Origin: Trochalopteron elliotii
Lineage: Eukaryota > Chordata > Aves > Passeriformes > Leiothrichidae
NCBI GenBank assembly: GCA_024734555.1
Contig: JANPWX010000619.1
Location: 2,374,209-2,438,208 of the forward strand
Reading direction: 5' to 3'
DNA length: 64,000 nt
Made by a program: the position numbers and the translations under genes. Each line of letters begins with the position of its first letter. Positions within the stretch are counted from its first letter, which is position 1. This document shows, piece by piece, positions 23,433 through 35,981 of this stretch. The notes beneath the pieces were generated by a model, which was given only the letters and a program-made list of their open reading frames with translations, had not been told where the DNA came from and did no database searches.

Positions 23433-24719
23433 ATTAAGTTTTGAGGTTTAAAGTAACATCAATGTCTCGTTACTGAATCTAACTTTGGAGATTTAATCCT
23501 TTCTCCTTTATAGGCACTTCCAAAAACTTGAGAAAAGTTTAGATGAGAACAGTAGGCTCCTCACAGATTGTGTCTGTGCAGCCTAGCTTGCCTATGGATG
23601 ATAAACTCTAGTTTATTCTAGTTCTAATGGTCTTTCTTTATTTTATCTTTCCACACACAAGAAACAGACAAAACTATTGTCTCCTATTTAAAAATACAAT
23701 AGCGTTTCTTTGTTATTCAACAGACAAGCTCTTTGTCATAACAAAACTGCACAAATCTTTTCTGCATTGCTTGATCATTGCAAATAACCAGAGAAAAACC
23801 TACTGGCCTCCCATCACCTTGAACATTAGGTTTCATCTTTGCCAATACTTTGGGTTGCATTGCACATTAAGGGTCTTAATAAAAATATCATTTAATCCAT
23901 TCATTTTAATCCAAGTTCCTGAAGCCATGCAGTTGATATGACTACACTGCCTGAATTTCCAAGTTCTACTTCTTTCCAGTAATGTCAAATATGTTGTCCA
24001 GTTTTAAGCAAATCTGACAAGAGCTTAACGCTTCTGCTAAAACAAATATCATATGATGCCAGAAAATCTGCACTGGAGATATTTAATACATGGTGTAACC
24101 ACAGGATAAGTTTTGATCAATCTCTGCACTCTGTTGGGCAAGAGAGAGCCTCACCATGAGATGCAAATGAAGTGCAATAAATATCCTCACTGACCTCACA
24201 GCACAAGGGCTGCTTTGGGGACGTCCCCTCTACTCCCCCCATGCAGGTGGGGAGTACTCAGGAGAACCCAGCCCTCCTTTCACCATCCAACTTGTTCAGG
24301 TTCAGAAGACCCTTCCTCCCAGCATTCTCTCCACTGCCATCAGCAACGCTCTTTAGTCTCCTGCAGAGCTTTTCTGGTGTCACTGTTAGGAAAAATGAAG
24401 ACCATACAGGGACTTCTATGGACAATTCAAATCTGACCACTTTTGCTTGTGTCCACCAGCAGGAGTGATGGTGACCTGTGTGCCCATCACTCACCAGAAA
24501 CACCTGCAGCACACAGGAGCAAAGGCAAGTGAAACAAATGGCCCAAGGACCATGTTGCCAAGTGGGCAACAGTTCAGGAGAAAGTGCCTGCAGTTCACAT
24601 GCAGGTGCAGAAACTGAACAAGGGAGAAAGCTCTCAACCAGCCTGCACAGGGGAATTAGAGGAGGAGGATCTCAACAAGTCTCTTGTCTAATTCCATTTC
24701 AATCTCTGTAGAGCACTGG
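23433..24719. other. Intergenic DNA, nothing recognised
   Basis: AT-rich to about 24,180, then locally GC-richer up to the LTR at 24725. No gene or repeat was recognised. Short overlapping frames at 24215-24711 have no family resemblance. Confidence 0.5.
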
Positions 24720-25286
24720 GATGGTGTCATGGTTTAAGTCCAGCCAGCAACCAAACCCTGTGCAGCCACTCGCTCACTCCCCCAGCTGCAAGAACAGGGA
24801 GAGAACTGGAAGGGTAAAAGCTAGGAAACTTGTGGATTGAGATAAAGACAGTTTAACAGGAAGAGCAAAAGCTGTCCAGACAAGCAAAGGAAAGCAAGGA
24901 ATTTATTCATTACTTCCCACAGGTGTGGGCAGGCAGATGTTCAGCCTTCTCCAGGACAGCAGGGCCCCATCACGCATAACAGTGACTTGGGAAGCCAAAT
25001 CACATCACTCCAAATGTCTCTCCCTTCCATAATGAGCATGATGTTTTATGCTTTGGAATATCCCTTTGGTCAGTTTGTGTCACCTGTCCCAGCTGTGTCT
25101 CCTGCCAGCCTGCCATTTACACCCAGCCCCTCACCAGCATGGCAGAAAAGGCCTCAGCTCTGTGTAAGCCCAGCTCAGCAATAACACAAACATCTCTGTA
25201 TTATCAACCCTTTGTTCAGCACAAATCCAAAACAGAGGCACTCTGAAGAAAGTTAATTCTCTCCTAGCTGAAACTAGCACAGATAG
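24720..25286 (-). mobile_element. Solo LTR of an avian ERVL element, with near-perfect target-site duplication
   Basis: The LTR spans 24725-25281 (557 bp), with TGTCATGG at the left and AGCACA at the right on the plus strand. On the minus strand it begins TGTGCTAGTTTCAGCTAGGA. That is very close to the start of the abundant avian ERVL LTR family (recalled). It continues with the family's 'AACTGACCAAAGGGATATTC' block, a TATA-like CATAAAAC (25050-25043), an AATAAA signal (24907-24902) and a CTGTTAAACTG block, then ends ATGACA. Flanks are GATGG (24720-24724) and GATAG (25282-25286), a 5-bp duplication with one mutation. No internal retroviral coding sequence adjoins it, so it is a solo LTR. The one TSD mutation and intact structure suggest moderate age. 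Orientation is the same as the LTR at 1289. Confidence 0.9.
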
Positions 25287-28200
25287 TTGCCCTGCCTTCA
25301 ACAGGGTCACTTTGTCCCTGAGCACTACTCAATCATCCCATTGCAAACCTGAGCAGCACAAGACACTTCACTGTCTTGCATCAAGTGTGTTAGGGACTAA
25401 AACAGAAAACCCAAATGCTGTCACAGCTGCTCCCCCACTTTTCCTCACCAACTCTCATGCCTTTGGCCTTACACCAGTGTCCCCCTGTACCAAAAGGCTT
25501 TGACCACTCTTGGGGACCCAACACAACCATTTCCAGAACTTGTGCTTACTATATGTTCATTTGCCAAATACTTTCCATTTTGGCTGTGACTGGAGGAAAC
25601 AAAACACCAGATGAACAAGCCTCCTGATGACATGGCATAGGAACATTGGCCTGGCAGGACAGACAGTCTCTAAAGTAGCACTTCAGCACCAGCACAGATT
25701 CTCCAGAAAACAACCAACTGCTGGCGACAAAACAGACAACTCCAGTGCACCCAGTGGACACACAGGAGCAGCTGATGAAGGGGGTTTTGCACAATGCATA
25801 ATCAGAGCACAAAGGAAACTGATCCTTGCGCTAGAACATAGCCTGACAGTCCCCAAACCGTGAGCACAATTTTGGCCTTTGTTGTCAGAAGCAGTTATTT
25901 AAAGCTGACAGAGCAGCTTGAGTTGTGCTGGATTGCCCCCTGCAGCCCACGGCTCACATCGTCCCCAGCACAGGGCTGGCCTCACATCATGGCACGGTGC
26001 ATAAAATCAATCCCCGAGAAAAGGCTCTGCAATCATTTTAATAACATTTTCCTTCCTGGCTGTAACCAGAGAAAGCTGGTTTGCTTGTTTGTTTCCAGAT
26101 GGTTCTATCTGATTACAAAGGGAGTTTGGCAAAATAAATTGCCTTTTAGGAAACGCTGCAGCCTCATATAGTTTTCCTTTTGCTTGTGGACAGCAAACAT
26201 CTTTTCCTAGGTATTTCTTCTCTTTTCACAGTATGAAAAGCTGAGGAAAGAGAGAGGGAAAGAGGAAGGGGACAGAGAACAGGTGATAAAATATTTTCTA
26301 ATTCTCCCAAGAAAATGAAAGCAGCAAAGCAAAGGAGATGTCAAAAGAAGGTGCTTTTTTGCCCTCTCCACACACTTCAAAGTGTATATATATCCTTGTA
26401 TAAAAGATACAGTACAGATATCCAGAGATAACTTTGAAGAGTGCACAGAGCACAGATGCACAGAAAACCGGGGTAGGCCCTATTTTGTTTAGCAGCAAAA
26501 GCAGTACCAGATAATCAGTTATTTTACTCATGTACTTATATCTCTGCCTCACCATACTGCTGTGAAACTTTTGAAGTATCATGGTTTACTTGCTAGTAAA
26601 TGCTGGACTTCAAAGGAATAGGAAATGGATGCTGAATGGCAAAGTGACCTTTTATTACTCCAGCTATAGTTTGTAACCTGGAACGTGACTGAACATTTTT
26701 CATTCTACTTTAACAAAAAAAATCCCACAAAGGATCACACCTTCAAAGGAGCTTCAGTCCAAACATTACAGAGCAGTTTTGACAAAATACTGAAGTATAT
26801 TTTCTAGTTCTACTCACGCAGCATAGACCAGAGTGACAGGAGGTTAGAGCTCCTTGCAGAAGTCTCTCTCTGGCTTCATTAGCTGTTATTATAGGCTCCT
26901 TTCTAGCCTCAGATACTGACCTGTCACTATCTCCAGATGTTTCCATTGGCAGAAGCAATCTTCAGTTTCTGTAGGCAAGCAGCTGCCACTTTGCAAGGTG
27001 GGTAACTCAGGTCTCCCCAGTGAGCACTCTCTAATTTCAATCTTCGCAACCCAGTGGTATATATCAAAATTTGGTGGCCACTTTGGAAATGTATCTACTT
27101 GTATGATATTGTCTCCTAGGAATTGTGTCACTACAAGAATAGCCACCACGTAACATCTTCTGTTCATGTGTTTCGTGAATTTACCTTCAGCTAGTGCAAA
27201 GTGGAAAGATTCTGGCAGAGACTCGAGATGAACTATTTATTTGAGGCTTCACAATCCCACCAAATGAAAGCAAAAGAGTAGCTTGAGACTGCAAGACAGG
27301 GTTAATAAGATATACTACAATGTAGTATACAATACTAAAATATTTATATTACCTTGGGCACTGATTAGCTTGGAAAGTAATATGGGTCTACCAGTGCATC
27401 AATGCAATCCAGGAAGGACAGTGACAATTTGTGCTACTACACCCAAACTATGTTGTTTAAACAGCACTAACAGTGAAGATCCCATCACTACTTAGACTTG
27501 GGTTCCTGGCTCTAAGTCTTGGCAGAATTTCTAGTCTGGGCAAAACAAAATGAGCAGATGTGATGCTTGTCACATCACCATCACTCACATGACATTAAAA
27601 TACAGCACTCTTGCCCTGTTTTGGTATGCTTGGGTGTCCCTAGGCAGCAAAGGCTAAAGACAGGCAGGGAATTCAGCTCCCCCTGTCACACTCAGCACAG
27701 TAAATCCTGGCATCTCTCTGTGCAGGTCCCTGCTCACAGAGGCTGGCACTCCCCAAGACCTCCCCCAGGCTCAGATGAGGTCTTTGATCCATCCTCACCT
27801 CCTACAACCCACCCCCACTCTGGCCTTTTTTTAGCTCTGAAGTAAAGGCTGCAGGGCCTGACCAAATCCTCTTATGCCAGGGATGCAGAAGGGATGAAAA
27901 TGTAGTCAGCAGCAAAGTAAGTGTGGAAGGACTCTGGAGAACAGGAAGAGTGAACTGCAGCATCCATATGATAACAGCAAGGTCAAGATGATGTAACACA
28001 TTGGCAAAGATTAGTCAGGACACAGGAAATAAAAAAAAGAGAAAGAGAAAAGCCCAAGAAGGAGAAGAGAAGAAATATTATACCTAAAAGGGAAAATATT
28101 CAGCCATTTGAAAATTAAGAAGAACCAAACTGGAGAGATACATATGCTAGGAATAGATGAGAGAAATAGGGAAAATGGATAAAAGATCACAGTCAGAAAT

Positions 28201-28395
28201 TCATACAAATTCCATAGCAAAGTGGGAGACTGAATGAAATGCTCAGCAAAGCAAAATATTAACAGTACTGGCACCATATCCTATACCCACTTCAGGTGTA
28301 TTATGATGTGACTGAATGAGGGTCTATTTCCTTCTGCTTTTCCAGAAATTGAGAACAATATGTGATAATGCATCCAGACCAGGCAGAAAAGAAAA
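25287..28395. other. Intergenic DNA; possible conserved block near 26.0 kb
   Basis: No exon or known repeat was recognised. At 26020-26170 an AT-rich segment with homeobox-like (ATTTTAATAACA) and forkhead-like (TTGTTTGTTT) text looks like enhancer DNA, but only alignment could show this. Purine-rich tracts occur at 26222-26282 and 28020-28250. Confidence 0.45.
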
Positions 28396-28475
28396 CCCAG
28401 TGGTTAGGACGATAAGTCAGGACTGGTGACTTAGCATGTTCTTTTCCTCATCTGTAACAAATGGATTTAGCACAG
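28396..28475 (-). mobile_element. Possible MIR-type SINE remnant with internal deletion
   Basis: CCCAGTGGTTAGGAC at the left resembles the tRNA-like head of MIR, and TTTTCCTCATCTGTAACAAA at the right resembles the complement of the core. The middle is mostly missing. The two parts together are more convincing than either alone, but the assignment and the strand remain tentative. Confidence 0.4.
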
Positions 28476-31400
28476 AAAAAGAAAAGAGAAAGAAAATATA
28501 ACTGGATTAAAGGAAAGCCAGGAGGATCTAGAAAAAGAAAAGTATGGCTAAAAGAACAAGGCAAGAACTACTCAGGATAAACATTATGGATTTTAAATCC
28601 TATCAACATTTCAATATGGCACTTCAGAAAAAAAAAAACCACTGAGTTTAATAAACCCACCTGTGAATTTCATTTCCCTTAGCTTGAGAGGTTCTAAAGT
28701 TCCTCAGTCAAAGGTTGCTCTGATGATATCCTTGCCTGACCCTGAAACATCTCAGCTTCCTCCCAACTGGATTTAAGGGTTCCCACCATCCTTGAGAGAG
28801 AGGTGAGTATGTACCTAACAACAAAAAACTTGCTTGGGTAGTTTTAAAAAATTCCAGATGAGCTACTGAAAGAGAAGAGCTGGAGAAACACACCTCCCTA
28901 ATGCGAAGAAATAAGAGAAGGCCACACTGCCTACACCACCCCAGCTGAAACCAAAGAGTAGAAACTCCAATCCCCATTTAGTCTGTGTTTTTTTAGAGAA
29001 ATAATTTTTAAAGTGTTTCTCTCCACCTGCTGAGGAATAAAGCCAGCATTTCAGCTGAACATCACAAAATTTGTAAACACAAGCATGGATCCTCCATAAT
29101 CAGCTTAAATCAAGGTTTTCTTCCAAGCATGCTGATACAGAGAGTGTGTGGGAGACAAATTTAGACATCAAACAAGGGCCCGCACAGCAGAAATCCATCT
29201 GGCTACACTCAAAAATGGGCATTCACTGACTCAGACGTGCTTTTACATTATATACTAAGCCATTTGGATGACAGTAAAACTGAGCCAGTCAGAAACATCA
29301 TCATGTTTATATCTGCCAGTTCTGCCAGGATAAAGTTGGTACATCGTTTATGAGCATTCAGCATTCCACAAGGCTCACAATATGGGAAATTTATCTACGG
29401 CCTCCTGTACATAAATAAATATTGCATTATCTCCTATGCTGGTACTACTGATATTGTGTGGGAACAGATTTGGTCTTCCATCAGCAGACTGGTGGAATTT
29501 AATAACATTTGTGGTCATCCCATCCAACTGGAAAGACACATCTCACCCATTACACTGAATGGCTCATCATCAGCTGAATATATAAATCTGAGAGAGCTGC
29601 AAAAAGCAAGAGACTGACAGAATCTTTTACTGAACATGGATACATTTTTGTGTATGAGACATGGGAGTCTCCAGGGACTTATAATTTATCAGGTGTGCAT
29701 CAATAGTGTGCTCAGTATTGCACATGACTCAATGAGAAGGTGGGCCAGATGAGTTTGCAATCCAAGGTACTGAGTTCTGGAAATGCTCCAGTTGAAATAT
29801 TCACAGGCATAAAATTAATATGAGGTCTGGTGGATTGGGTAATGTCTAATGCCCACGGAAAAACAAAGCAAGTGGAACACAACGTGAAATTCAGAAGAAC
29901 TACCATCACAGTTTTGCAGTCTGAAGGTTTCCCCAACAGCAACTGATACCAGCAGCAGGTAACAAGTTATCATCAGATACACAGCAGCAGTCAGTGTCTC
30001 CAAGGCTTTCTTCCAGTGTATATAGTGACTTCTTTTCTCTCAGTAACTAAGTCCTTCCTCCACAGGATAAAATACATTGGCCAAAAAGACTGCAAGCCAG
30101 TTCATGGCCCTCTGCCTAGGACTTCACAGCCATCAGACGTTACCTAAAGGTTGTGGTAAGTTCCCACTTCCCATATGCAGGTTCAAATTGGATTTAGCCC
30201 TGGAGCTTCCCTCTAAGTAGTACCTCAGCTGTGGTATTTCCCCACTACTTCCATGTGGCATTTTAAGACATCTCAAATACTCCCATGATTGCAGATTCTG
30301 GTTTAGATGGCAGCTGCCTTCTTTTGCCTTGGCTTACACAATTTCTGTTTGAATGCCTTCCCCAACACTCCTCAGAAAGGGACAGTACCTGCTGTGTTCC
30401 CACCTTCCATCTGTTTCATCAGGGACTGAATTTGGTCCTAACCCAGATTTGAGATGCTTGGGAAGCCAGAGGGACAGTTACTCTTCCATGAGATCCCACT
30501 GAGGTACTCACATGTGACTGTGGCCAAAGTCTCACCAAACTCCTCCCTTAATGTTTTCCTGGCTCTAGGTCTACTTTCAGCCACCCAAAGACTTGTCCTT
30601 TGTCTCCTGCTGCTTTGTTGTAAGCCACTGCCTATAAGAGGAAACTCAGAAGCAGAAAATGAGGCAGAGGTTTGCCATAGAGCCTGAGAGATTCGTTCCT
30701 AGGGCAAGAAGAACAGTGCCATGGGAACAGCCAAAGCACAGCCAGCAGCTGCCTGGGCATGGGGAGCAGAAACTAGAAAGAGGGAAGCAGATCAGAAGAT
30801 GCAAAGGTGATGCAGAGCTTTAGGAAACACCTAGTCCAAAATCCCTGACCAGGCATCCTTTGAGTTCAGTGGAAGTATGATTTCACTCCAGTTGCCACTC
30901 TGGCACATGCAAAAGATATAGTGCTCCCTTCCTCTCCAGTGAGATCTCAACTATTCTAACTACTCTGAAGTGCTGCTCTATTAACCCTGCTCTGGATGCT
31001 GTGCCTTATTTTGATCTCTGTTCTTTGCATGAAGAATGGAGTACAGTACAGTAGAAATAAAATCTGTGTGAAGTCTAAGACATTACAATAAAAGCAGAGC
31101 ACATCTCAGGTGTAAGAACCTGTTCTTAGCTGATGCAAATTAATAAGAGCCAGGTAAAATTCCAGCGGTTTCCCCACAATTCTCCAATTCTCCACAATTC
31201 TCTCTTTTTCAGTTATGTGAAGATATCAGAAAGGCTGCTGAAATTCAATAATACAGCAAATCTGTTTTTAAAAGAGGCTGAGTTCTGGGACCATCCCCAT
31301 TTGCTTTGGAAATCCCATGTGTTATTTCTGAACCTGCAGATACCATTATGTTTTTTTAATTTAATTAACTTCCAATAAAGCTGCTTATACTGGAAACAAT

Positions 31401-31499
31401 AAATTTTTTTCTACCATGTCACTCTTCCTTCTTTAACACACATACAAAACACACAGAAGCCTCAAGAAAAGTCCAGGCACTCCAAGAAAAGAAATAACC
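28476..31499. other. Intergenic DNA, nothing firmly recognised
   Basis: AT-rich sequence with purine-rich tracts at 28480-28560. The segment 29215-29430 has even composition, paired homeobox- and GATA-like motifs and no low complexity, and could be conserved noncoding DNA. A 'CACCTAGTCC' near 30808 hints at a CR1 end but cannot be extended. Confidence 0.45.
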
Positions 31500-32660
31500 A
31501 AACACCACCAAATATTTAATTTTCTATGCCGGAAATGAGAAACAGGTGTAATTAAAATAACACTTTTTAAATTAAGTGACCTCTCTTGACCAACCATCTG
31601 TGAATAATTCAGATTTTTTTTCCCATTATTACTGCAAAATTAAAACTAGGGCATATAAATGACGAGATCCTCTTTAACTATCTTTAAGCACCAGCAATAT
31701 ATATTTTCCACCAGTTAAAATCCTTAATGATACCAAAAATCTGTCAAGCATAACTCCCCCAATTCATTTGCCTGAAACCATCAATATTTTATCATGCATT
31801 TGCAGTTGGCTTTAATTTAACAGTCCAGGTTACTAATCAAACAAAACACCCAAGTCATTAAAAGTTAGCGTGCCATTTAGAAAGTGCATTTCACGTTTAT
31901 TAAAATATCTTTCATGGAGCCATTAGAAGGCTAAAGTTTTAATTACAATCAGATATTTAGTTCTACTTCAGTTATGCTTTTGGCACTCTCTTGCAACTGC
32001 CTTGATTAATCTTCCAGACAGAGCTCATCCATTACCTCCTGAAATTATTTTCCTCTTAACTTCTTCATAATTCATCTTTTTTCTTCCCCCCTCCAAACAT
32101 GTAAAATGCATTAAAAAGGTGTGCACAATACCTGCCTGAAAGATAAGTCATTAGAAAGATTCCATTTCAAATGCAATTTATTCTCAAAAGTACCAAATAG
32201 CCATAATTCAAACAGATGTATTGAAATTGAAATGTAGGTTTTCTTGTCTTTGTTGTCATTTTAACTATTTTCCTACAAATGAGAGACTAATCTGTGCCGC
32301 TCTTTCTCCTGTCTCAGGTTTTGAAATACACAGTTCAGCTGAATTTTGCCTGGGTAATTCCGAGGGCATCTAAAGCTCACACACAGTTTCTGTCATAGAA
32401 AATTTTCCATTTTTCTTCTCCTCTTTCATATAATGGTAATATTGCAATACATTTTACCAAACGCCTGTGCTGAGACCACTTTAATGGCTCTTTTCTATCC
32501 ATTTTAACTAACGTCATGTGGAATCTCAGTCAGCAGTAATGAGAATATACTCTCATGTTGATTGATATTTTAGAGCTAAACAGACACCCACACGATGTTT
32601 TGCGAAGTTTCACCTTAAATGGATGTAAAATTTCAAGGACTGAGGAAACAAATTTGGAGG
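31500..32660. promoter_or_regulatory. AT-rich block, candidate cluster of conserved noncoding elements
   Basis: This 1.1-kb block lacks any open frame above about 60 codons and has no recognisable repeat. It is dense in TAAT/ATTA homeobox cores, for example TTTAATTTAACAG near 31812, TTTTAATTACAATC near 31938 and TTGATTAATC near 32002. It also has a T-box-like AAGGTGTG near 32117 and CATTAAAAAG text. Such composition is typical of developmental enhancers in gene deserts. Conservation itself cannot be seen from one sequence, so this is inference. Confidence 0.35.
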
Positions 32661-34019
32661 AATGAATCTGACCCAGAGATCCCTCTCATTTCCAGCTGAG
32701 TTTTGACATTTCCCCTGGATCTGACATAGAGACAGATTCAAATCCTCTAAACTCCACATTTCTCATTCTACATGCTTTTTTGCTGGAGGTATATACAGGT
32801 TTGGATTACACACACAAAAGCAAAGCCTTGAAGAAACCCAAATGGACAGCTGAAGATCAGGCTTGTCACCCACTGCTTTAGGTTTTTAGGTACGTTGTAT
32901 ATTACAGCCCCTTCTCCAGGGCTCATCCTCAGACTGAACAGGATCAGAGAATGGTCTTCTTGGACTCTGTTATGCATCATTATCCTTTAATTTATCCATA
33001 GCTGCAGTAAGTCTATTGAAAAACAGACTGCAGAGATCTTGCCAGACTCAGACAGCCCTCTCCTCCCCCACAGCTGCCCACTGCCAACTTCCAGGAGTCT
33101 CCTGAGGAGAACAGGCTGGCCTATGTCCCATACCCACAGCCAGACCAGATATCAGGGAGAGGTTTAGCCACGGTCCCAGCAGAAGGCTCACAACAGCACC
33201 ACATAAGCCCTTAATCTGTCCCTCTTCCTTCATCAGCTGCATCCAGGGCCACATCCACCTGCATAAGGAAAACCTCTATGATCATGCTGGTCTGAACCAA
33301 ACACAAGTCAACATCTCTCCTACAACAGCATCTCACTACAACATTGAAACCTGGTATCTCACACCAGCAGAAATCATATGATGGGAGGCAGGGAATAGAA
33401 GGGATTCAAATAAAGGCCTCTACCCTCATTCATGTGGTCATCAGAATTGGCTCCAGGTAGACTTGGGAAGAGAGCTGCAGAAGCATTTCAAGACAAATCT
33501 CAAGCACTTAGGCAGCAAAATGGGAGATGCTTGAAGAGTCTCTCTACATGGCCCTTGTACAGCACCGTCTGTGTTGTATTGAAAAGCCTGCCTTTATTGT
33601 CTTCTGTGCTCCAGATTATTGATTTCTTTCTTTCAAACCTATACAATCCATTTTTAATTGGAAAATACAGCAAATTGCTTTAAGCAGATCTGTTTAAAGC
33701 AGGTTTAAAGGGGTTTTCCATTATATTCTTAAACAACATTTGAAAATATGATTAAAGAAACGGGAGCATATAGGAGGAGGGGGGGAGATGGGGAATTATA
33801 GGAAGAGATGAGAGATAAATGAGATACTGTGGTTACCAGTAACCTCAGGTCTCTGATGCCTGTCACACACTCCACATGGACCAAGGAAATACAGAAGGAG
33901 CAGAGCGATTTCTAAAGGAAAAGGAAACGTGTAGATTGGGCTGAAGGATGTCCAGGTTTGGAACAGACCCTGCACTGACAAAAGCTCATGTTTAGAATTA
34001 GGAAAGGGTCTTTTTTGCT
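32661..34019. other. Intergenic DNA, with a G-rich run
   Basis: No gene was recognised. A G-rich run at about 33774-33793 (GGAGGAGGGGGGGAGATGGGG region) has G tracts but not four clear separate ones, so it is not a convincing quadruplex. Confidence 0.5.
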
Positions 34020-34330
34020 GTCCGAAGGTTTCAGCGTGAGATGGATGCGCAGAGAGAGAGGCGCAGAGAGAGCGGCGAGCTGACACAGCCGGAGCGCTCG
34101 AAGCGAAGCCCGGTGCTGCAGCACCATCTAGTGCCAGCTGCGAAAGGCGGGGAGGATTCACAGCCATTCTCCAAACTGCCCCGACAGATCCTGTGCTCCC
34201 TAAAGCCAGACCCTGCTGAACAATGAGCTTGGAGATCATCACAAACATGCGACTTCCCGAGAGCCAGGTGGGCCAAGGAAAATTCTGGCTCAGGATGTGG
34301 AGCGCGGGGCTGCGGCAAGAGAAACGGAAG
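34020..34330. promoter_or_regulatory. Isolated CpG-rich islet with a CTCF-like motif
   Basis: Thirteen CpGs fall between 34022 and 34149, and about seven more before 34326, in DNA that is otherwise CpG-poor. The first part has repeated GCGCAGAGAGAG units. At 34122-34134, read on the minus strand, GCACTAGATGGTG matches 11 of 13 positions of the usual CTCF core (CCASYAGRKGGCR, recalled). The islet could be a small CpG island, an enhancer, an insulator or the start of a noncoding transcript. The 201-codon minus frame across it (33796-34401) is long because GC-rich DNA has few stops. It shows no domain and is not called as a gene. Confidence 0.45.
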
Positions 34331-35916
34331 AAAATGTAGGGCTCTTTACAGCTCTTTACAAAAGTGAATGGCAAAAGTTTTGGTTCTGACACTGATGACA
34401 CTGTATTCAGCTTGTCTCAGGAAAAGGATTTGTATCACTGAGCCTGCCAGACACTCGATTTTTTGAAGAAAAGCTTTTCTTTCCTTTAAGAAGGACTATT
34501 TTTGAAAATAGTGCTCCGATCCTCTTCAGTGTTTGAGACTATGTCATCATATAAATTGGTTAGATTTACTCCCCACCAAAACACTGAGCAATAATAAACC
34601 AAAATTATGTTTAAGATCCTCTCTGCACAGGACATAAAAGACAATTTCTGCAAGTGGAACAATTTAAGAGAAGGGACATGCCCTTACCAATACGCATCCT
34701 GAAATCCTGTCCTCACTGGAGTACAGTGAGAGTTACTGCTGATTTCAATGGGACTGTGATTTCTTTCAATCCTCCTACATCTCATCATGGCAAGTGCCAG
34801 ATGCTGATATAACTTAACTGAAGCCTCCTGTCATATGTACTGCACTTCACTAAATTCACAGGTGTGCCAAATAATGCAATCTACTGGAGCTATAGGCAGC
34901 ATGATAGAGCTGAACATAGGAAGAAAATTGACTGCTTTTCATATAGGGCTTCAGCATTGGCAGCTGATTGCTGTACTTAAGTGAAACAAAATCGTCGGAG
35001 AAGCATATTGACTACTCTATGCATAAAAATCATTTCATAGCTATAAAGCTGGAAAACACAGACTTTTCCGGACAGCAATATTCTGCTGTCCCTTAAGAAG
35101 GCTGGGCTCAAGGAGATGATACTTTAATTATTGAAATTTTATTTTCCTCTAAAAAGTATCTTCATTTTCTTGTAAGTAGCAGAATAAGGGCAGCTAAACC
35201 AACTAGAGGTGGATTTATTTCTCTGCTTGTAGAGCATCTTTCCAGTATGGCCCCTATCTCTGCAGACTTTGTACACCATAATAGCAAAAAAAACCCATTA
35301 TTGATAGTAATATTTTAATAATAATAAATGTTTTAAAAAATTAAAAATAATAAAAAAACCCCTAAACATAATAACCAGAGACCAACAAAAATGCCAGTTG
35401 CTCTTTTGCCATAGGTGAGATATATTAAAAGGAGTGGAAACATCAGTTCTTCTTTCTTTACCTCTTATCTCTGGTAGTAAGAGTAAAGGAATATAACACA
35501 AAAACAAGGGAAAAATCTAATCCGGAACTAATGCAACATTTACCACTTATTATCTGATTATTGTTCCTGATGATATTTCCATTTCTCTAATCTTTGATCT
35601 TCTTGTATGTAGATTGAAAGACCTTCAGGGCAAGACTCTTTCCACACATCTGTGTAACATCTAACACAGTGAGATCCTGATCCTCCCTCTAGCCTCCAGA
35701 AATTTATGAAATTAAAATATACAAGTGATAAGAGTCTCCAAACTTGACTCACCAAAGAATTTGGGAAATACAGTACTTAGTTTCTCAGCACTCCTAGGTA
35801 TTTTGCCAGCTTGCAGAACTGGCAGTCCTTAATCAGGTGCCCAGGCTTCACTGGCCTGGGCAGAAGCAATTGCAGCATGGATGACTGACCAGTGCCAGCA
35901 CACAACCAAGAATATG
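34331..35916. other. Intergenic DNA with an A/T-rich tract
   Basis: No gene was recognised. An AATAAT/AAAAAT-rich tract lies at about 35285-35365. A phrase at 34741-34760 (GATTTCAATGGGACTG) resembles text common in old amniote repeats, but it is too short to assign. Confidence 0.5.
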
Positions 35917-35981
35917 CTAGTCAGGAACAGGATGATCTTAAGGTCTCTTCCAGCCTTGATGATTCTCTGATTCTATGAAGC
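35917..35981 (+). mobile_element. CR1 LINE 3' end, plus orientation
   Basis: The piece reads AGGATGATCTTAAGGTCTCT, TCCAGCCTTGATGATTCT, then CTGATTCTATGAAG. This is the CR1 3' terminus: the 'GATGATCTTTAAGGTCCCTTCC' block followed by the characteristic short terminal repeat of ATTCTATG type. It is a short 5'-truncated copy, typical of CR1 insertion. Substitutions place it as fairly old. Confidence 0.85.

Noticed and set aside
28011..28277. Strongly hydrophobic 88-residue minus frame resembling a membrane protein
   Set aside because: It is the complement of a purine-rich tract, which gives Phe/Leu/Ser-rich translations by composition alone.
30795..30860. Possible CR1 3' end (CACCTAGTCC)
   Set aside because: Only about 10 bases match; the flanking blocks of CR1 are missing.
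33796..34401. Longest open frame in the window (201 codons, minus)
   Set aside because: It crosses a GC-rich islet where stop codons are rare, shows no domain, signal or splice context, and overlaps other open frames on both strands.
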